DNA from: Streptomyces sp. NBC_00414 | GTDB lineage: Bacteria > Actinomycetota > Actinomycetes > Streptomycetales > Streptomycetaceae | Length of the DNA: 64,000 bases | Assembly (NCBI RefSeq): GCF_036038375.1 | Contig: NZ_CP107935.1 | Location: forward strand, 9,300,001 to 9,364,000 | Direction: 5' to 3' | Shown here: positions 24,123 through 32,993 of the stretch, piece after piece | Layout: each line of letters opens with the position of its first letter | How positions within the stretch are numbered: position 1 is the first letter of the stretch | Notes under the pieces: model-generated | Seen by the model: the letters and a program-made list of their open reading frames with translations, nothing else | Database searches by the model: none | Told to the model about the DNA's origin: nothing | Translations under genes and position numbers: made by a program

Positions 24123-25451
24123 TCAGTGTCCGAGGGTCGCGCGCAGGGAGGGCTGAAGGAGCTCCGCATGCGCTCGTACCATGTCGTCGCACAGGTCCCA
24201 GATGCGCTCGACCGGCAGCGCGGCGGCGGTGGCGGGATCCGCCATGGCCGCCTGGCGGATGGACCGCGGGTCGTCCTCCATGGCGGCGCGGACCACGAGC
24301 TCGTTCATGCTCAGATAGTTGCGGTTGAGCGCCGCCAGCTGGGCGGGCAGCGGCCCGACCCTGGTCGGCTGGACGCCGAGGGAGTCCACCAGGCAGGGCA
24401 CTTCGACGATGCCGGTGGCGGGGAGGTTGTCGATCAGGCCGTGGTTGGGGACGTTGCCGTAGACGGTGCGGGGTGTGCCGGTCACGATGCTGTGGATGAT
24501 CTGCGGGGCGTACTCCATGGTGCCCTCGACCGGCAGGGGCGTACCCGCGGCGAGTGCCTGGCGGGTGTGTTCGTACGCCGCGACGTTCTCGTCGACGATG
24601 CCGAGGTACGCACCGATCGGCAGCCGCAGCCTTTCGATCTCGCTGTCGTGGTGCAGGTACCAGGGGACGTACTCGGAGGAGTGCTCGCTCGTCTCGGTCG
24701 GGTAGAAGCCGAGGCGCCTGTACATGTCGACGCGGACCCGGCGCCGCAGCTGAGGATCCTGCTCGATCAGCTTGTCCAGGAGCGGGTAGAGGTCGGTGCC
24801 CTGGTGTTCCAGCCGCAGCACCCAGGCCTGGTGGTTCACGCCGGCGGCACGGTAGGTGATCTCCTCGTGCGGTACGCCGAGCAGTTCGCCCAGGTCGTGG
24901 ATGGTCCAGTACACCGAGTGGCACAGTCCGACCACCCGGGTCAGGCCGGTGGCCCGGGTCAGGTACTGGACGTTCATGGCCATGGGGTTGGTGTAGTTCA
25001 GCAGCCACGCGTCCGGGCAGAGCTCGGTGATGTCGGCGGCGAGGGACTTGAGTACGGGGAAGGTGCGCAGCGCGCGGAAGATGCCACCGATCCCCAGGGT
25101 GTCGCCGATGGTCTGCCGCAGGCCGTGGCGCTGCGGGACGTCGAAGTCGGTCCGGGTCGCCTCGCCCATGCCGACCTGCACTATGTTGATGACGAAGTCG
25201 GCGTCCTGGAGCGCCGCGCGCCGCTCCAGGTGAGCGGTCACCCGCGGACGGGCGGCGCCGGTCCCGGTGAGCCGGTCCGCGATCTGCCGGGCCGCTCCCT
25301 CGGCGGTGGCGAGGCGTTCGGCGTCGATGTCGTGCAGTGCGATGTGGGCGCCCCGCAGCTCGGGGAAGGCCAGCAGGTCCGCCAGCAGGCCTTGGGTGAA
25401 CACGACGCTGCCCGCGCCGATGAACACGATCTTCGGGGTGCTGAGAGTCAT
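24123..25451 (-). CDS. GH4-family alpha-galactosidase/alpha-glucosidase (NAD+, Mn2+ dependent)
   Basis: A 442-residue cytoplasmic glycosidase of family 4, which works by NAD+-dependent oxidation-elimination. The nucleotide-binding start is KIVFIGAGSVVFTQGLLADL. NYTNPMAM, the metal-ligand Cys and His in GLCHSVYW and VNHQAWVL, and the ENVAAYEHTRQAL segment follow. The absence of an evident phosphate-binding Ser/Arg pair and the MelA-like sequence favour an unphosphorylated alpha-galactoside or -glucoside. It overlaps pfkB by one base (TGATG) as the last gene of the sugar operon. Confidence 0.88.
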   Translation of the reverse strand: MTLSTPKIVFIGAGSVVFTQGLLADLLAFPELRGAHIALHDIDAERLATAEGAARQIADRLTGTGAARPRVTAHLERRAALQDADFVINIVQVGMGEATRTDFDVPQRHGLRQTIGDTLGIGGIFRALRTFPVLKSLAADITELCPDAWLLNYTNPMAMNVQYLTRATGLTRVVGLCHSVYWTIHDLGELLGVPHEEITYRAAGVNHQAWVLRLEHQGTDLYPLLDKLIEQDPQLRRRVRVDMYRRLGFYPTETSEHSSEYVPWYLHHDSEIERLRLPIGAYLGIVDENVAAYEHTRQALAAGTPLPVEGTMEYAPQIIHSIVTGTPRTVYGNVPNHGLIDNLPATGIVEVPCLVDSLGVQPTRVGPLPAQLAALNRNYLSMNELVVRAAMEDDPRSIRQAAMADPATAAALPVERIWDLCDDMVRAHAELLQPSLRATLGH

Positions 25452-26446
25452 CAGAGGTTCTTTCCGTTACGGGAGAGGGCGGCCACGGCCTCGGCCCAGG
25501 TGGGCTGGGACGGGGTGCCGCCGTGGGCGCGGGTGGACAGCGCGCCGCAGGCCGCGGCGAGGGCGAGGGCATGGGCGGTGGACAGACCGCGCAGGTGCGC
25601 GGCGACGAATCCGGCATCGAAACTGTCACCGGCTCCGACGGTGTCCACCGGCTGGGCGGGGATGCCGTCCGTGCTCAGCAGGGTGGAGCCGTCGTGGGCG
25701 ACGGCACCGGCCGCACCGTTCTTGACGATCACGTGCGGCCCCTGAGCCGCGAGGGCGGCGGCCGCCGTCTCGACGGACTCCGCGGTCGTCCCGGCCGTGG
25801 ACGACAGGGCGGCGGACGCCGGCATGGCGGCCGACAGGGCGATGGCCTCCTGGGCGTTGGGCAGCAGGAAGTCGGTGACGGCGAGCGTGGCCGGCAGGGC
25901 GTCCGGTGCCCACCGGCCCGAGGGGTCGTCGTTGGTGTCGAGGGAGGTGGTGGCCCCCCGGGCACGGGCCGTACCGAACAACTCCGGCAGCGCGGCGGCG
26001 AGTTCGGGCAGCAGGAAGTACGAAGCCGCGTGGATGTGCCGGCTGGTGACGAGCAGGTCCCTCGGCACGTCCTCCGGCCCGGTGGCGGTCAACGTACCGG
26101 GTGAGGTGAGGATCGCCCGGTCGCCGTCCGACAGGGTCAGGACGACGGTCAGGGGAGTGGCCAGGGTCCTGTCGACGCGCAGGGCACCGGTGTCCACGCC
26201 GCGGTCGTCCAGCGCGGCCCGTACGAAGCGGCCCGCCTCGTCGTCACCGATCCGTCCGGCGAACGCGACCTCAAGACCGAGCCGGGCCGCGCCACAGGCC
26301 ATGATGGCGGCCGAGCCACCGAGGGTGAGGAGTCCGGAGCCGACGAGTTGCTCGTGCTGTCCGAAGGCGAGCGGTGCGTGGAGGGGACCGAGGACGACAT
26401 CGGGGTTGGCATCCCCGATGACCAGCAGGTCGAAGGTTCGCGGCAT
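25451..26446 (-). CDS. PfkB-family carbohydrate kinase
   Basis: A 331-residue ribokinase-fold kinase. It shows the N-terminal LVIGDANPDVVL, the di-Gly substrate loop LTLGGSAAIMACGAARLG (PfkB signature 1), and the catalytic GAGDSFDAGFVAAHL (signature 2, with the base Asp). The substrate is a sugar or sugar acid freed by the GH4 enzyme or imported by the ABC system; it cannot be named from sequence. The Met at 26446 (MPRTFDLLVIG) is the natural start. It is translationally coupled to the GH4 gene. Confidence 0.9.
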   Translation of the reverse strand: MPRTFDLLVIGDANPDVVLGPLHAPLAFGQHEQLVGSGLLTLGGSAAIMACGAARLGLEVAFAGRIGDDEAGRFVRAALDDRGVDTGALRVDRTLATPLTVVLTLSDGDRAILTSPGTLTATGPEDVPRDLLVTSRHIHAASYFLLPELAAALPELFGTARARGATTSLDTNDDPSGRWAPDALPATLAVTDFLLPNAQEAIALSAAMPASAALSSTAGTTAESVETAAAALAAQGPHVIVKNGAAGAVAHDGSTLLSTDGIPAQPVDTVGAGDSFDAGFVAAHLRGLSTAHALALAAACGALSTRAHGGTPSQPTWAEAVAALSRNGKNL

Positions 26447-26594
26447 ACGTCTTCCTGAGAGCCGGGTGTTGATGGAGCCGGGTGCTGATGTACGTGAACA
26501 TGCGGGCGCCGAAGGGCACAGCCGCAGTGGGCCGCCGGACGGCACGCCGAGCGGGCATGAGCCGGGGCTGAGCCGGGGCCGGGCCGGGCGCGGG

Positions 26595-27515
26595 CTACCC
26601 CTTGAGGCCGCTCGATGTGATCGACTGGATGAAGGTCTTCTGGGCGAACAGGAACGCGAGCAGGACGGGCAGCACGGTGATCATGTTGCCCGCCATGACC
26701 GCCGACCACCTGGTGTGATGCTGGCCCTGGAAGGTCGTCAGGCCCAGTTGCAGGGTGTACTGGGTGTCATGGTTGATGGCGATCAGCGGCCAGGTCAGGT
26801 CGTTCCACGTGGTGAGGAACGTCAGCACGGCCACGGTGCTCAGGGCGGGCCGGGACAGCGGCAGCACGATCCGCCACAGCACGCCCAGCCGTGAACAGCC
26901 GTCCAGCCACGCCGCCTCCTCCAACTCCCTGGGCAGCGACAGGAAGAACTGGCGCAGCAGGAACACGGCGAACGGTGTGACCAGCGAGGGCACGATCAGC
27001 GCGCCCAGCGAGTCGATGAGTCCCAGTCGCTTCATGACCAGGAAGGTCGGGATCATCGTCAGCTGGAACGGTATGGCCATCGTGGCGAGCATGAGCGCGA
27101 GCAGCACCCGGGAACCGGCGAACCGCATACGGGCGAAGGCGTAGCCGCCCAGGGAGCCCAGCACCAGGTTGGACGCCACCGCGGTCACGGACACGATCAG
27201 CGAGTTGGCGAACCACCGGGGGAACATCGCGTTGCCGATCACGTACCGGTAGCCGCCCAGGTCGATCCCCGACGGCCACAGCGCGGGCGGGAACCGGTTG
27301 ATCTCGGCGTCACTCATGACGGAGCTGAGCAGCAGCCAGATCAGCGGAATCGCGAACACCAGGCAGAGCGGAGCGAGCAGGAGATGCCAGGGGCTGAACG
27401 GCAGCCGGTTCCGGCGCCGGCCCGGTTCCGCGGCCTGCCCGGCGGGCACGGGCCCGGCGGTGTCGGCGTACACGACGGTCGAGGAGGAGGCGGGCGTGGA
27501 GGATGCGGTCGTCAT
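26595..27515 (-). CDS. Sugar ABC transporter permease (MalG type)
   Basis: A 306-residue integral membrane protein with six helices and a long cytoplasmic N-terminus (about 40 residues). The EAA loop that contacts the ATPase is EEAAWLDGCSRLGVLWRIVLP. The C-terminal FAQKTFIQSITSSGLKG is typical of CUT1 permeases. It overlaps the MalF-type gene by four bases (ATGA). No ATPase gene is in the operon, so a shared MsiK-type ATPase encoded elsewhere is expected, as is usual in Streptomyces. Confidence 0.94.
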   Translation of the reverse strand: MTTASSTPASSSTVVYADTAGPVPAGQAAEPGRRRNRLPFSPWHLLLAPLCLVFAIPLIWLLLSSVMSDAEINRFPPALWPSGIDLGGYRYVIGNAMFPRWFANSLIVSVTAVASNLVLGSLGGYAFARMRFAGSRVLLALMLATMAIPFQLTMIPTFLVMKRLGLIDSLGALIVPSLVTPFAVFLLRQFFLSLPRELEEAAWLDGCSRLGVLWRIVLPLSRPALSTVAVLTFLTTWNDLTWPLIAINHDTQYTLQLGLTTFQGQHHTRWSAVMAGNMITVLPVLLAFLFAQKTFIQSITSSGLKG

Positions 27516-28546
27516 CGTGCGGCTCCTTCGAGGCGCCGGTCCGGGCGGGCCCGGTCACGCAGCGCGCGCGTCAGCCGGGGGACCGCCGCGAGCAGCAGCA
27601 GCGCGATGGCCAGGGCGTACGCCGCAGCCGCGCCGTAACCGGCCGTGAAGTTCTTGAACGCCTGCTCCCAGATGAAGTAGACGATCACGGTGGTGGAGCC
27701 CAGCGGGCCGCCCTTGGTCGTGACGTAGACGAGGTCGAAGACCTGCAGGGACGTGATGGCCTGCCACAGCAGGAGGAAGACCATGACCGGTCCGAGCGAG
27801 GGGAGAACGACATGGCGTAGCAGTTGCAGGCGCCCGGTCCCGTCGAGGCGGGCCGCTTCGATGAGGGAGGGCGGGACGTCCTGCAGAGCCGCCAGCAGAA
27901 CCACCACGCAGAAGCCGGTGCCGCTCCACAGGGAGATCGCCAGCAGCGCGAACAACGCCTGGCCCGGATCGTTGAGGAAGCCCTGCGGGGAGATGCCGAA
28001 CGAGTTCAGGACGGCGTTGGCCGCGCCGAACTCCGGGTCGAGGATGAAGGAGAACAGCACCCCCTGGGCCGCGGCCGAGATGACGAACGGCACGAAGATG
28101 AGCGTCCGGTAGAGCCCGACCAGCCGGATGCGCCGGTTCAGGGCGAGGGCGAGGAACAGCCCGATGCCGATGCTCAACGGCACGTAGAGAGCCGTGTACA
28201 GGACGGTGTTGCGCACCGCCTGGTCGAAGTGGGGGTCCTGGGCGAGAGCGCGGTAGTTGTCCAGGCCGACCCACCGGCTGGGGGTCACGAGGTCGTCGGC
28301 CTGGAAGGACAGGAGCAGCGACCAGACGACGGGGACGACGCTCAGCCCGAGGATGACGAGGACGGACGGCGCGACGAACGCCCAGGCGGTCGCCGTCTCC
28401 CGCCGCAGCCTTCGTCGGGGGGAGCGGCCACCCGGTGGGATGTCCGGGGCCGGGTCGCCCTTGCCGAGGAGGGGGCGTGTCCGCGTACGGGGACCGCGCT
28501 TCTCGCCCCGGTCCGCGAGGGTCAGGGGGGTGGGCAGGCGGGACAT
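27512..28546 (-). CDS. Sugar ABC transporter permease (MalF type)
   Basis: A 344-residue membrane protein with an Arg/Pro-rich cytoplasmic start (about 50 residues). Six to seven helices follow, beginning TATAWAFVAPSVLVILGLSV, and the EAA loop is IEAARLDGTGRLQLLRHVVLP. It pairs with the MalG-type permease to form the CUT1 import channel. ATG 28546 has GAGG nine bases upstream. It lies 11 bp downstream of the solute-binding protein gene. Confidence 0.94.
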   Translation of the reverse strand: MSRLPTPLTLADRGEKRGPRTRTRPLLGKGDPAPDIPPGGRSPRRRLRRETATAWAFVAPSVLVILGLSVVPVVWSLLLSFQADDLVTPSRWVGLDNYRALAQDPHFDQAVRNTVLYTALYVPLSIGIGLFLALALNRRIRLVGLYRTLIFVPFVISAAAQGVLFSFILDPEFGAANAVLNSFGISPQGFLNDPGQALFALLAISLWSGTGFCVVVLLAALQDVPPSLIEAARLDGTGRLQLLRHVVLPSLGPVMVFLLLWQAITSLQVFDLVYVTTKGGPLGSTTVIVYFIWEQAFKNFTAGYGAAAAYALAIALLLLAAVPRLTRALRDRARPDRRLEGAAR

Positions 28547-28557
28547 GGCAAGTCCTC

Positions 28558-29895
28558 TCAACGCGGGATGAGCAGGGCGGCGTTGGCTTCGTCCACGCAG
28601 TCGCGCAGGGCCTCGGCAGGGGAGCCGCGGCCGAGGAGCACGGCGGTGATGGCCTGGCCGAGTGCCTGCGAGATCTGCGGATACGCCGGATGCACCGGGC
28701 GCACCCGCGCCGATTGCAGGGTCTTGGTGAACACCCGCAACCCTGGGGTGTCGTCCTCCTGCTTCCGCCACTGCGGCAGCGCCTGCGTGCCCTTGCTCAT
28801 GGGCAGGCTGCCGGCGTGGATGTCCCACTGCACGTCCTGGGCGGGCCGCGACAGCCAGGTCACGAAGGTGCGGGCGGCTTCGACGCGGGCGGATCCGTTG
28901 TCGAAGACGGTCCAGGTGTCGGGCCCGGAGATGGTGATGGGCTTTCCGCTGTAGCTGGGCAGCGGTACGACGTGGTAGTCGACCTTGGCCTGCCGGATGT
29001 CGGGGAGTTGCCATGGTCCGGTGACGGCCATGCCCATGCGGCCCGAGAGGAAGACCCGGTACATCTGTTCGCTGCCGGGCTTGGAGTCGATGTAGACGCT
29101 CCGAGTCTTCACGAGGGCCTCCACCGTCTGCAGGGCCCTGAGACCGGTGTCCTCGAAACCGATGCGTCGTCCGTCCTCGGTGGTGACGTCACCCCCGAGG
29201 TCCCAGATCATCGGCCACAGCCGCCACACGGTGTCCTCGTCGCCCACGCCGGGCCAGCCGGTGCCGAAGACGCCGCGCGCACGGTCGGTGAGCTTGGCCG
29301 CCGTCCTGGTGAAGTCGTCCCAGCTCCAGCCGGCGCGGGGCAGCGGCAGGCCCGCGTCGCGGAAGAGCTTCTTGTTGCACACGACCGCCAGTGAGTCGAT
29401 GAGTGCGGGTGCGGCCCGCACCTGGCCGTTGAGGGTGACCGCATCGCGGGCCGGCGCCCAGAAGTCCTGCCAGGGAACGGGACCGGAGTGGAACGTGTCG
29501 GTCAGGTCCACCACGGAGGGACTGCGGGCGACGCTCGCCAGGTCGGAACCGAAGATGTAGGCGATGTCGGGGAACGAACCGGAGGCGAGGGCGGCGGTGA
29601 TCTTCTGCAGCATCGCGTCCGACAGGACTCCGCCACCGAGGTCGACCCGGATACGAGGATGGGTCCGGTTGAACTTCGCCGCCAGGTCCTCGATCGCCGC
29701 ACGGCCGGTGTCGGTCTGCCCGTGCCACACCTCGATCCTGACCCGGCCGTCGGCGTCGACACCGCTCCCCGGTCCCGCACACGCCGACAGCGCGGCGGTC
29801 GCGGCGGCTGCTCCCGCGACAGCCGTGCCCCGTCGCAGCACCGTGCGACGCGTCGGTAGTGCGGGAGTGCCGCTCGGGTGATGTGCTGCGGCCAT
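28558..29895 (-). CDS. Sugar ABC transporter substrate-binding lipoprotein
   Basis: A 445-residue extracytoplasmic solute-binding protein (family 1). The signal region TRRTVLRRGTAVAG is twin-arginine-like and ends in the lipobox LSAC near residue 40. The mature start VRIEVWHGQTDTGRAAIEDLAAKFN and the AVTGPWQLPD segment are family hallmarks. First gene of the five-gene sugar operon (binding protein, two permeases, PfkB kinase, GH4). The ligand is probably an alpha-linked oligosaccharide, judged from the GH4 enzyme. Confidence 0.93.
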   Translation of the reverse strand: MAAAHHPSGTPALPTRRTVLRRGTAVAGAAAATAALSACAGPGSGVDADGRVRIEVWHGQTDTGRAAIEDLAAKFNRTHPRIRVDLGGGVLSDAMLQKITAALASGSFPDIAYIFGSDLASVARSPSVVDLTDTFHSGPVPWQDFWAPARDAVTLNGQVRAAPALIDSLAVVCNKKLFRDAGLPLPRAGWSWDDFTRTAAKLTDRARGVFGTGWPGVGDEDTVWRLWPMIWDLGGDVTTEDGRRIGFEDTGLRALQTVEALVKTRSVYIDSKPGSEQMYRVFLSGRMGMAVTGPWQLPDIRQAKVDYHVVPLPSYSGKPITISGPDTWTVFDNGSARVEAARTFVTWLSRPAQDVQWDIHAGSLPMSKGTQALPQWRKQEDDTPGLRVFTKTLQSARVRPVHPAYPQISQALGQAITAVLLGRGSPAEALRDCVDEANAALLIPR

Positions 29896-29996
29896 ATGAG
29901 CCCCCAGGAGTACGTGCGTGAGGCGGGTACGGGACGCCGTCGAGGGGCGCCACGACACAACCGTCGGTGCGGGTCGGTGAGGTGACGCGCGTTGCT

Positions 29997-30014
29997 GCCG
30001 GCAGTACTGCCGGC
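29997..30014. promoter_or_regulatory. Perfect 18-bp palindrome upstream of the sugar operon
   Basis: GCCGGCAGTACTGCCGGC lies 102 bp upstream of the solute-binding-protein start. It is the only strong symmetric site in the 520-bp gap and is a good operator candidate. No LacI or GntR gene is adjacent. Confidence 0.55.
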
Positions 30015-30156
30015 GGAGGTCGCCCACGGTGGGCGGTGCGCGGTGCGGCGCCGAGGCGATCAGCGGGTACGGCGGCGTACTTCCGGAGAAGTCGGCTCCT
30101 GGAACCCGGTCGCGATCATGCGGTCGCCGAAGGGGGGCACGCGGGGGAGGAGGAAC

Positions 30157-30312
30157 ATGATGAGCTCCACAGACCGGGGGGTACGTCCCCGCCTCGGATT
30201 CCGCCGCTGTGCGGCCGTCCTGGCGACTTTGTCCGGGCTCACGGTGCGTGGACCGTCTACCGGCTGGGCGTCCCTCTCGCGCCAGGTGCTCGGCTGGCGT
30301 TGGATGGAGTAA
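30157..30312 (+). CDS. Possible small protein, 51 residues
   Basis: Starts MMSSTDRGVRPRLGF and contains one mildly hydrophobic stretch (CAAVLATLSGL). What draws attention is the very strong ribosome site GGGGGAGGAGGAAC directly before the ATG. The third-codon G/C share (about 80 percent by eye) is lower than in most neighbours, and it ends in TAA, rare here. No family is recognised. It could be a real small gene divergent from the sugar operon, or chance. Confidence 0.25.
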   Translation: MMSSTDRGVRPRLGFRRCAAVLATLSGLTVRGPSTGWASLSRQVLGWRWME

Positions 30313-30419
30313 AGCGACCCGGTCCGGGCGTGTCAAGAGCCGCTGGGCAGGCCTTCGTCGGAGGTGGCAGGCCCTTTCGGTCCGGACCGCGCGTCACTCC
30401 CGTACGCGTGCGGCGGTCT

Positions 30420-31265
30420 TCAGGGCCGGCCGAGCAGGCGGTGGAGCGAGGCCTTCAGACTCGCCACGAAGGAGTCACGGGTCGCGTCGTCGAGGAGGTC
30501 CAGGGACAGATACGGGTTCAGGTCCTCCAACTCGACCAACAGCAGTCCGCCGTCCGGGGCGCGGCAGGCGTCGACGCGCTGGATGCCGTGGTCGATGTCG
30601 TTCCAGTCGATGAAACGGCCGGCGAAGTCCAGGTCGGCGGGCGTGGGTTCGTAGCGTTCGAGATGCCAGCGCCGGTCGGGTCGGGGCGCGTACAGGGCGT
30701 ACTGGAAGGTGTGGTCGACGTAGTAGAACGACACCTCGTACCGGAAGTCGATGCGCGGCTGGACGAGTACACCGGAGCCCTCGTCGTACGCCAGGGTCCG
30801 CAGCCGCTCCCGGGACACGAACTCCAGGCCGATCGAGTCCGCGCCCAGCTTCGGTTTCACCACGTACTCGGCCGTCTCCGGGAGCAGCCCGAGGTCCTGC
30901 GGGCGGTCGACGGTCGGGATCACGGGAAAGCCCTGGGCGGTGAGGTCGAGGAGGTACCGCTTACCGGCCTGGTCGCCCTTGCCCGTCAGCTGGGTGCAGA
31001 CCGGTACACCGCGGGCCGTCGCCCGCTCGCGGAAGTCGTCGTACGCGGCCTGGTGGTGCAGGACGGGCCCGCTGTTGCGGACGACGACCGCGTCGAAGCC
31101 GGGGGAGTCCACCAGCGCGGGGGCGTCGAGCGGATGGCACAGCGCGAGGTCGAAGTCCTCGCGGAGCCGGGAGGTCAGGAAGATGTCCTCGTCGCAGTAC
31201 CGGCGACCCCGGGCCTGGTAGGCCAGATCCGTCACGAACAGCAGTCTGGGCCGGCCGGCGGCCAT
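30420..31265 (-). CDS. ATP-grasp family protein of unknown substrate
   Basis: A 281-residue protein resembling RimK/glutathione-synthetase-type ATP-grasp ligases. It has an N-terminal Rossmann-like part (LLFVTDLAYQARG), the central YVVKPKLGADSIGLEF (phosphate-binding and Lys region), LVQPRIDFRYEVSFYYVD, and the metal-binding end LLVELEDLNPYLSLDLL. Such enzymes join a carboxylate to an amine or thiol via an acyl phosphate. The substrate is unknown and neighbours do not help. ATG 31265 follows GGGAG. Confidence 0.72.
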   Translation of the reverse strand: MAAGRPRLLFVTDLAYQARGRRYCDEDIFLTSRLREDFDLALCHPLDAPALVDSPGFDAVVVRNSGPVLHHQAAYDDFRERATARGVPVCTQLTGKGDQAGKRYLLDLTAQGFPVIPTVDRPQDLGLLPETAEYVVKPKLGADSIGLEFVSRERLRTLAYDEGSGVLVQPRIDFRYEVSFYYVDHTFQYALYAPRPDRRWHLERYEPTPADLDFAGRFIDWNDIDHGIQRVDACRAPDGGLLLVELEDLNPYLSLDLLDDATRDSFVASLKASLHRLLGRP

Positions 31266-31457
31266 GGATACTCCCGGGGTCTCGGTGTCCGTTCCGATGT
31301 CCGGCACGGTGTCTGGCCTCCCATTACACACCGGCCGCTTCCGCTCGCGGGGTGGCGGGCCCGGGTCGGGCCGGGGCCCGGCGGTGCCCGGGAGGTGCCC
31401 GCGAGGTGTCTGGCCACGCGCGGAGCGGAGTTGGCCGGATGAGGACTGCGTGAACCG

Positions 31458-31486
31458 TTGACTAGAAAGCGCTTACCGAATACGTT
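31458..31486 (+). promoter_or_regulatory. Strong sigma-70-type promoter with LacI-like operator in its spacer
   Basis: The -35 is TTGACT (31458-31463) and the -10 is TACGTT (31481-31486), with an exact 17-bp spacer. The spacer contains AGAAAGCGCTTACC, built on the palindrome AAGCGCTT typical of LacI/CcpA-family operators in actinobacteria. It points right, but no gene follows on that strand. Confidence 0.6.
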
Positions 31487-31549
31487 CCGGTTCATCAGCG
31501 TGACCCGCATCCGGTACCGCGAACGCGACACGCGCCAACCAGCTCCGCC

Positions 31550-31591
31550 CCCGGTCTGCGGTTCCGGCCCCACCCGGAACCGCAGACCGGG
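31550..31591. terminator. Strong hairpin terminator, 18-bp perfect stem
   Basis: Arms CCCGGTCTGCGGTTCCGG and CCGGAACCGCAGACCGGG with a six-base loop. It lies 64 bp after the -10 at 31481 on the plus strand. It is also 175 bp beyond the stop of the leftward GNAT gene, so it could serve either strand. Confidence 0.75.
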
Positions 31592-31765
31592 ACAGCACCC
31601 ATGAACGCGCTGACACCCGGCGGCCGGTCGGACCTCTTCTTCCCCCATGGAGGTCCGCTCGGGCGCCGGACGCGTGTGTGTCGGGGGGGTGAGGATGTCC
31701 TGTCGGGACGTACCGAAGCCCGGCCGGCCCGCCGCGGGACTGTGCGACGGGCCGTACCGCTTCTC

Positions 31766-32485
31766 TCAGGCGATCTCGACGCTGAGTTGGGAACCCAGTT
31801 CCTCGAAACCCAATGCGGCCGCCACGCGCCGGGAGGCGGACGGGCGCGCGCGCCACTGCGGCAGCAACCCGTCGGCGAGGGCGTGCGCGACCGCCGCTGA
31901 GCCCGTCACCCGTGCCAGTCCCCGCCCGCGCGCTTCCGGCGCCGTCAGTACAGCGACATGGGCCGTCCGCCTCGGCCAGGCCCGGTATCCCGCGGCGGCA
32001 ACCACCCGCCCGTGCTCGCGCACCACGAACGCGGGCGACGTCATCTCGTCCAGCGCAGCCTCACCGGCGTCGTCGCGACCGGCCACCTGCTCCAGGCTCC
32101 GTACATCCGCATGAGTGGAACCCGGCAGTTGCTCCACCGTCCACGCGCCGGATTCCGCCGGCCGGAATCGCGCGTCGCACACATAGGCCAGCGCAGCCGG
32201 TCCGAGCATCCGAGCGACGGGCAGGGCCTCCCGGACCAGGACGCTGTCCACGACGGCCTCCACCGGCAGCCCCCTCAGTGCGTCACGCACGATCCGGGCG
32301 GTACGGTCGCTCGGCGCGGTCACGATCGCTGATCCGCCCAGAGCCACCACGCCGACCCAGCCGGCCGGGCACAGCCCGGACCTCGGGGAGACCACCACGT
32401 CCACACCGCCCGGCGGGGCGAACGACACCGGCACCCGGGCCAGGTCCTCCCAGAGCCCATGGGCCCGGACCACCAACGGATCCAT
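31766..32485 (-). CDS. GNAT-family N-acetyltransferase
   Basis: A 239-residue protein. The C-terminal GNAT core is recognisable from VREHGRVVAAAGYRAWPRRTAHVAVLTAPEARGRGLAR (acetyl-CoA loop EARGRGLAR) to ALGFEELGSQLSVEIA. The N-terminal 110 residues are a less conserved domain seen in GCN5-related enzymes of this size. The substrate is unknown. The ATG at 32485 has only a weak GGGG-type ribosome site, and upstream GTG starts are possible. Confidence 0.8.
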   Translation of the reverse strand: MDPLVVRAHGLWEDLARVPVSFAPPGGVDVVVSPRSGLCPAGWVGVVALGGSAIVTAPSDRTARIVRDALRGLPVEAVVDSVLVREALPVARMLGPAALAYVCDARFRPAESGAWTVEQLPGSTHADVRSLEQVAGRDDAGEAALDEMTSPAFVVREHGRVVAAAGYRAWPRRTAHVAVLTAPEARGRGLARVTGSAAVAHALADGLLPQWRARPSASRRVAAALGFEELGSQLSVEIA

Positions 32486-32993
32486 TGTCACGACCCCGAT
32501 CCCGCCGGCCGGAACAAGCCGCCGACCTGCGAATGCGCGAGAAGCATCGGAAAAACCGAGTCCAGACGTCTCACCCGGTTCGGTGCGCGCGGGTCGGCAC
32601 CACAGCCACCGGTTTCGTTCAGGGGCCCATCCTCGCCCGGTGTTTCGTTTGCGGTGCAGCGTGACGCCAGCACCGCGGGAAACATTGACCTTGTGCCGGC
32701 GGCGTCCGTACGGCGGCCCTCTCGCTCCGGCGACTTGAGTCCTGTCGCCGGTCGGGAGCGCTCGGCTCGACTGGCGACCTGGACCCTGCCGCCCGTCGGG
32801 TAAAGGTTCCACGCTGACGCCGTGAGGACACGCGGCAGGGCTCGTGCTGTCGGCGGCACGAGCCCGGCTGCAGACGACCGAGAAGCGGTTCGAGGCGGCA
32901 CGGAGCATCGCACCGAGTTCCGGACGCCCGCCGGACGATGCGCCGCCGCTGTTCCGGACCGCGAGCATCGGCGTTCCGACGGGCCGACACCTG
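32486..32993. other. 508-bp gap between GNAT and AraC genes
   Basis: No gene is supported on either strand; the open frames have shadow composition. A hairpin with perfect arms CCGGCGAC / GTCGCCGG and a nine-base loop lies at 32727-32751. Confidence 0.55.
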
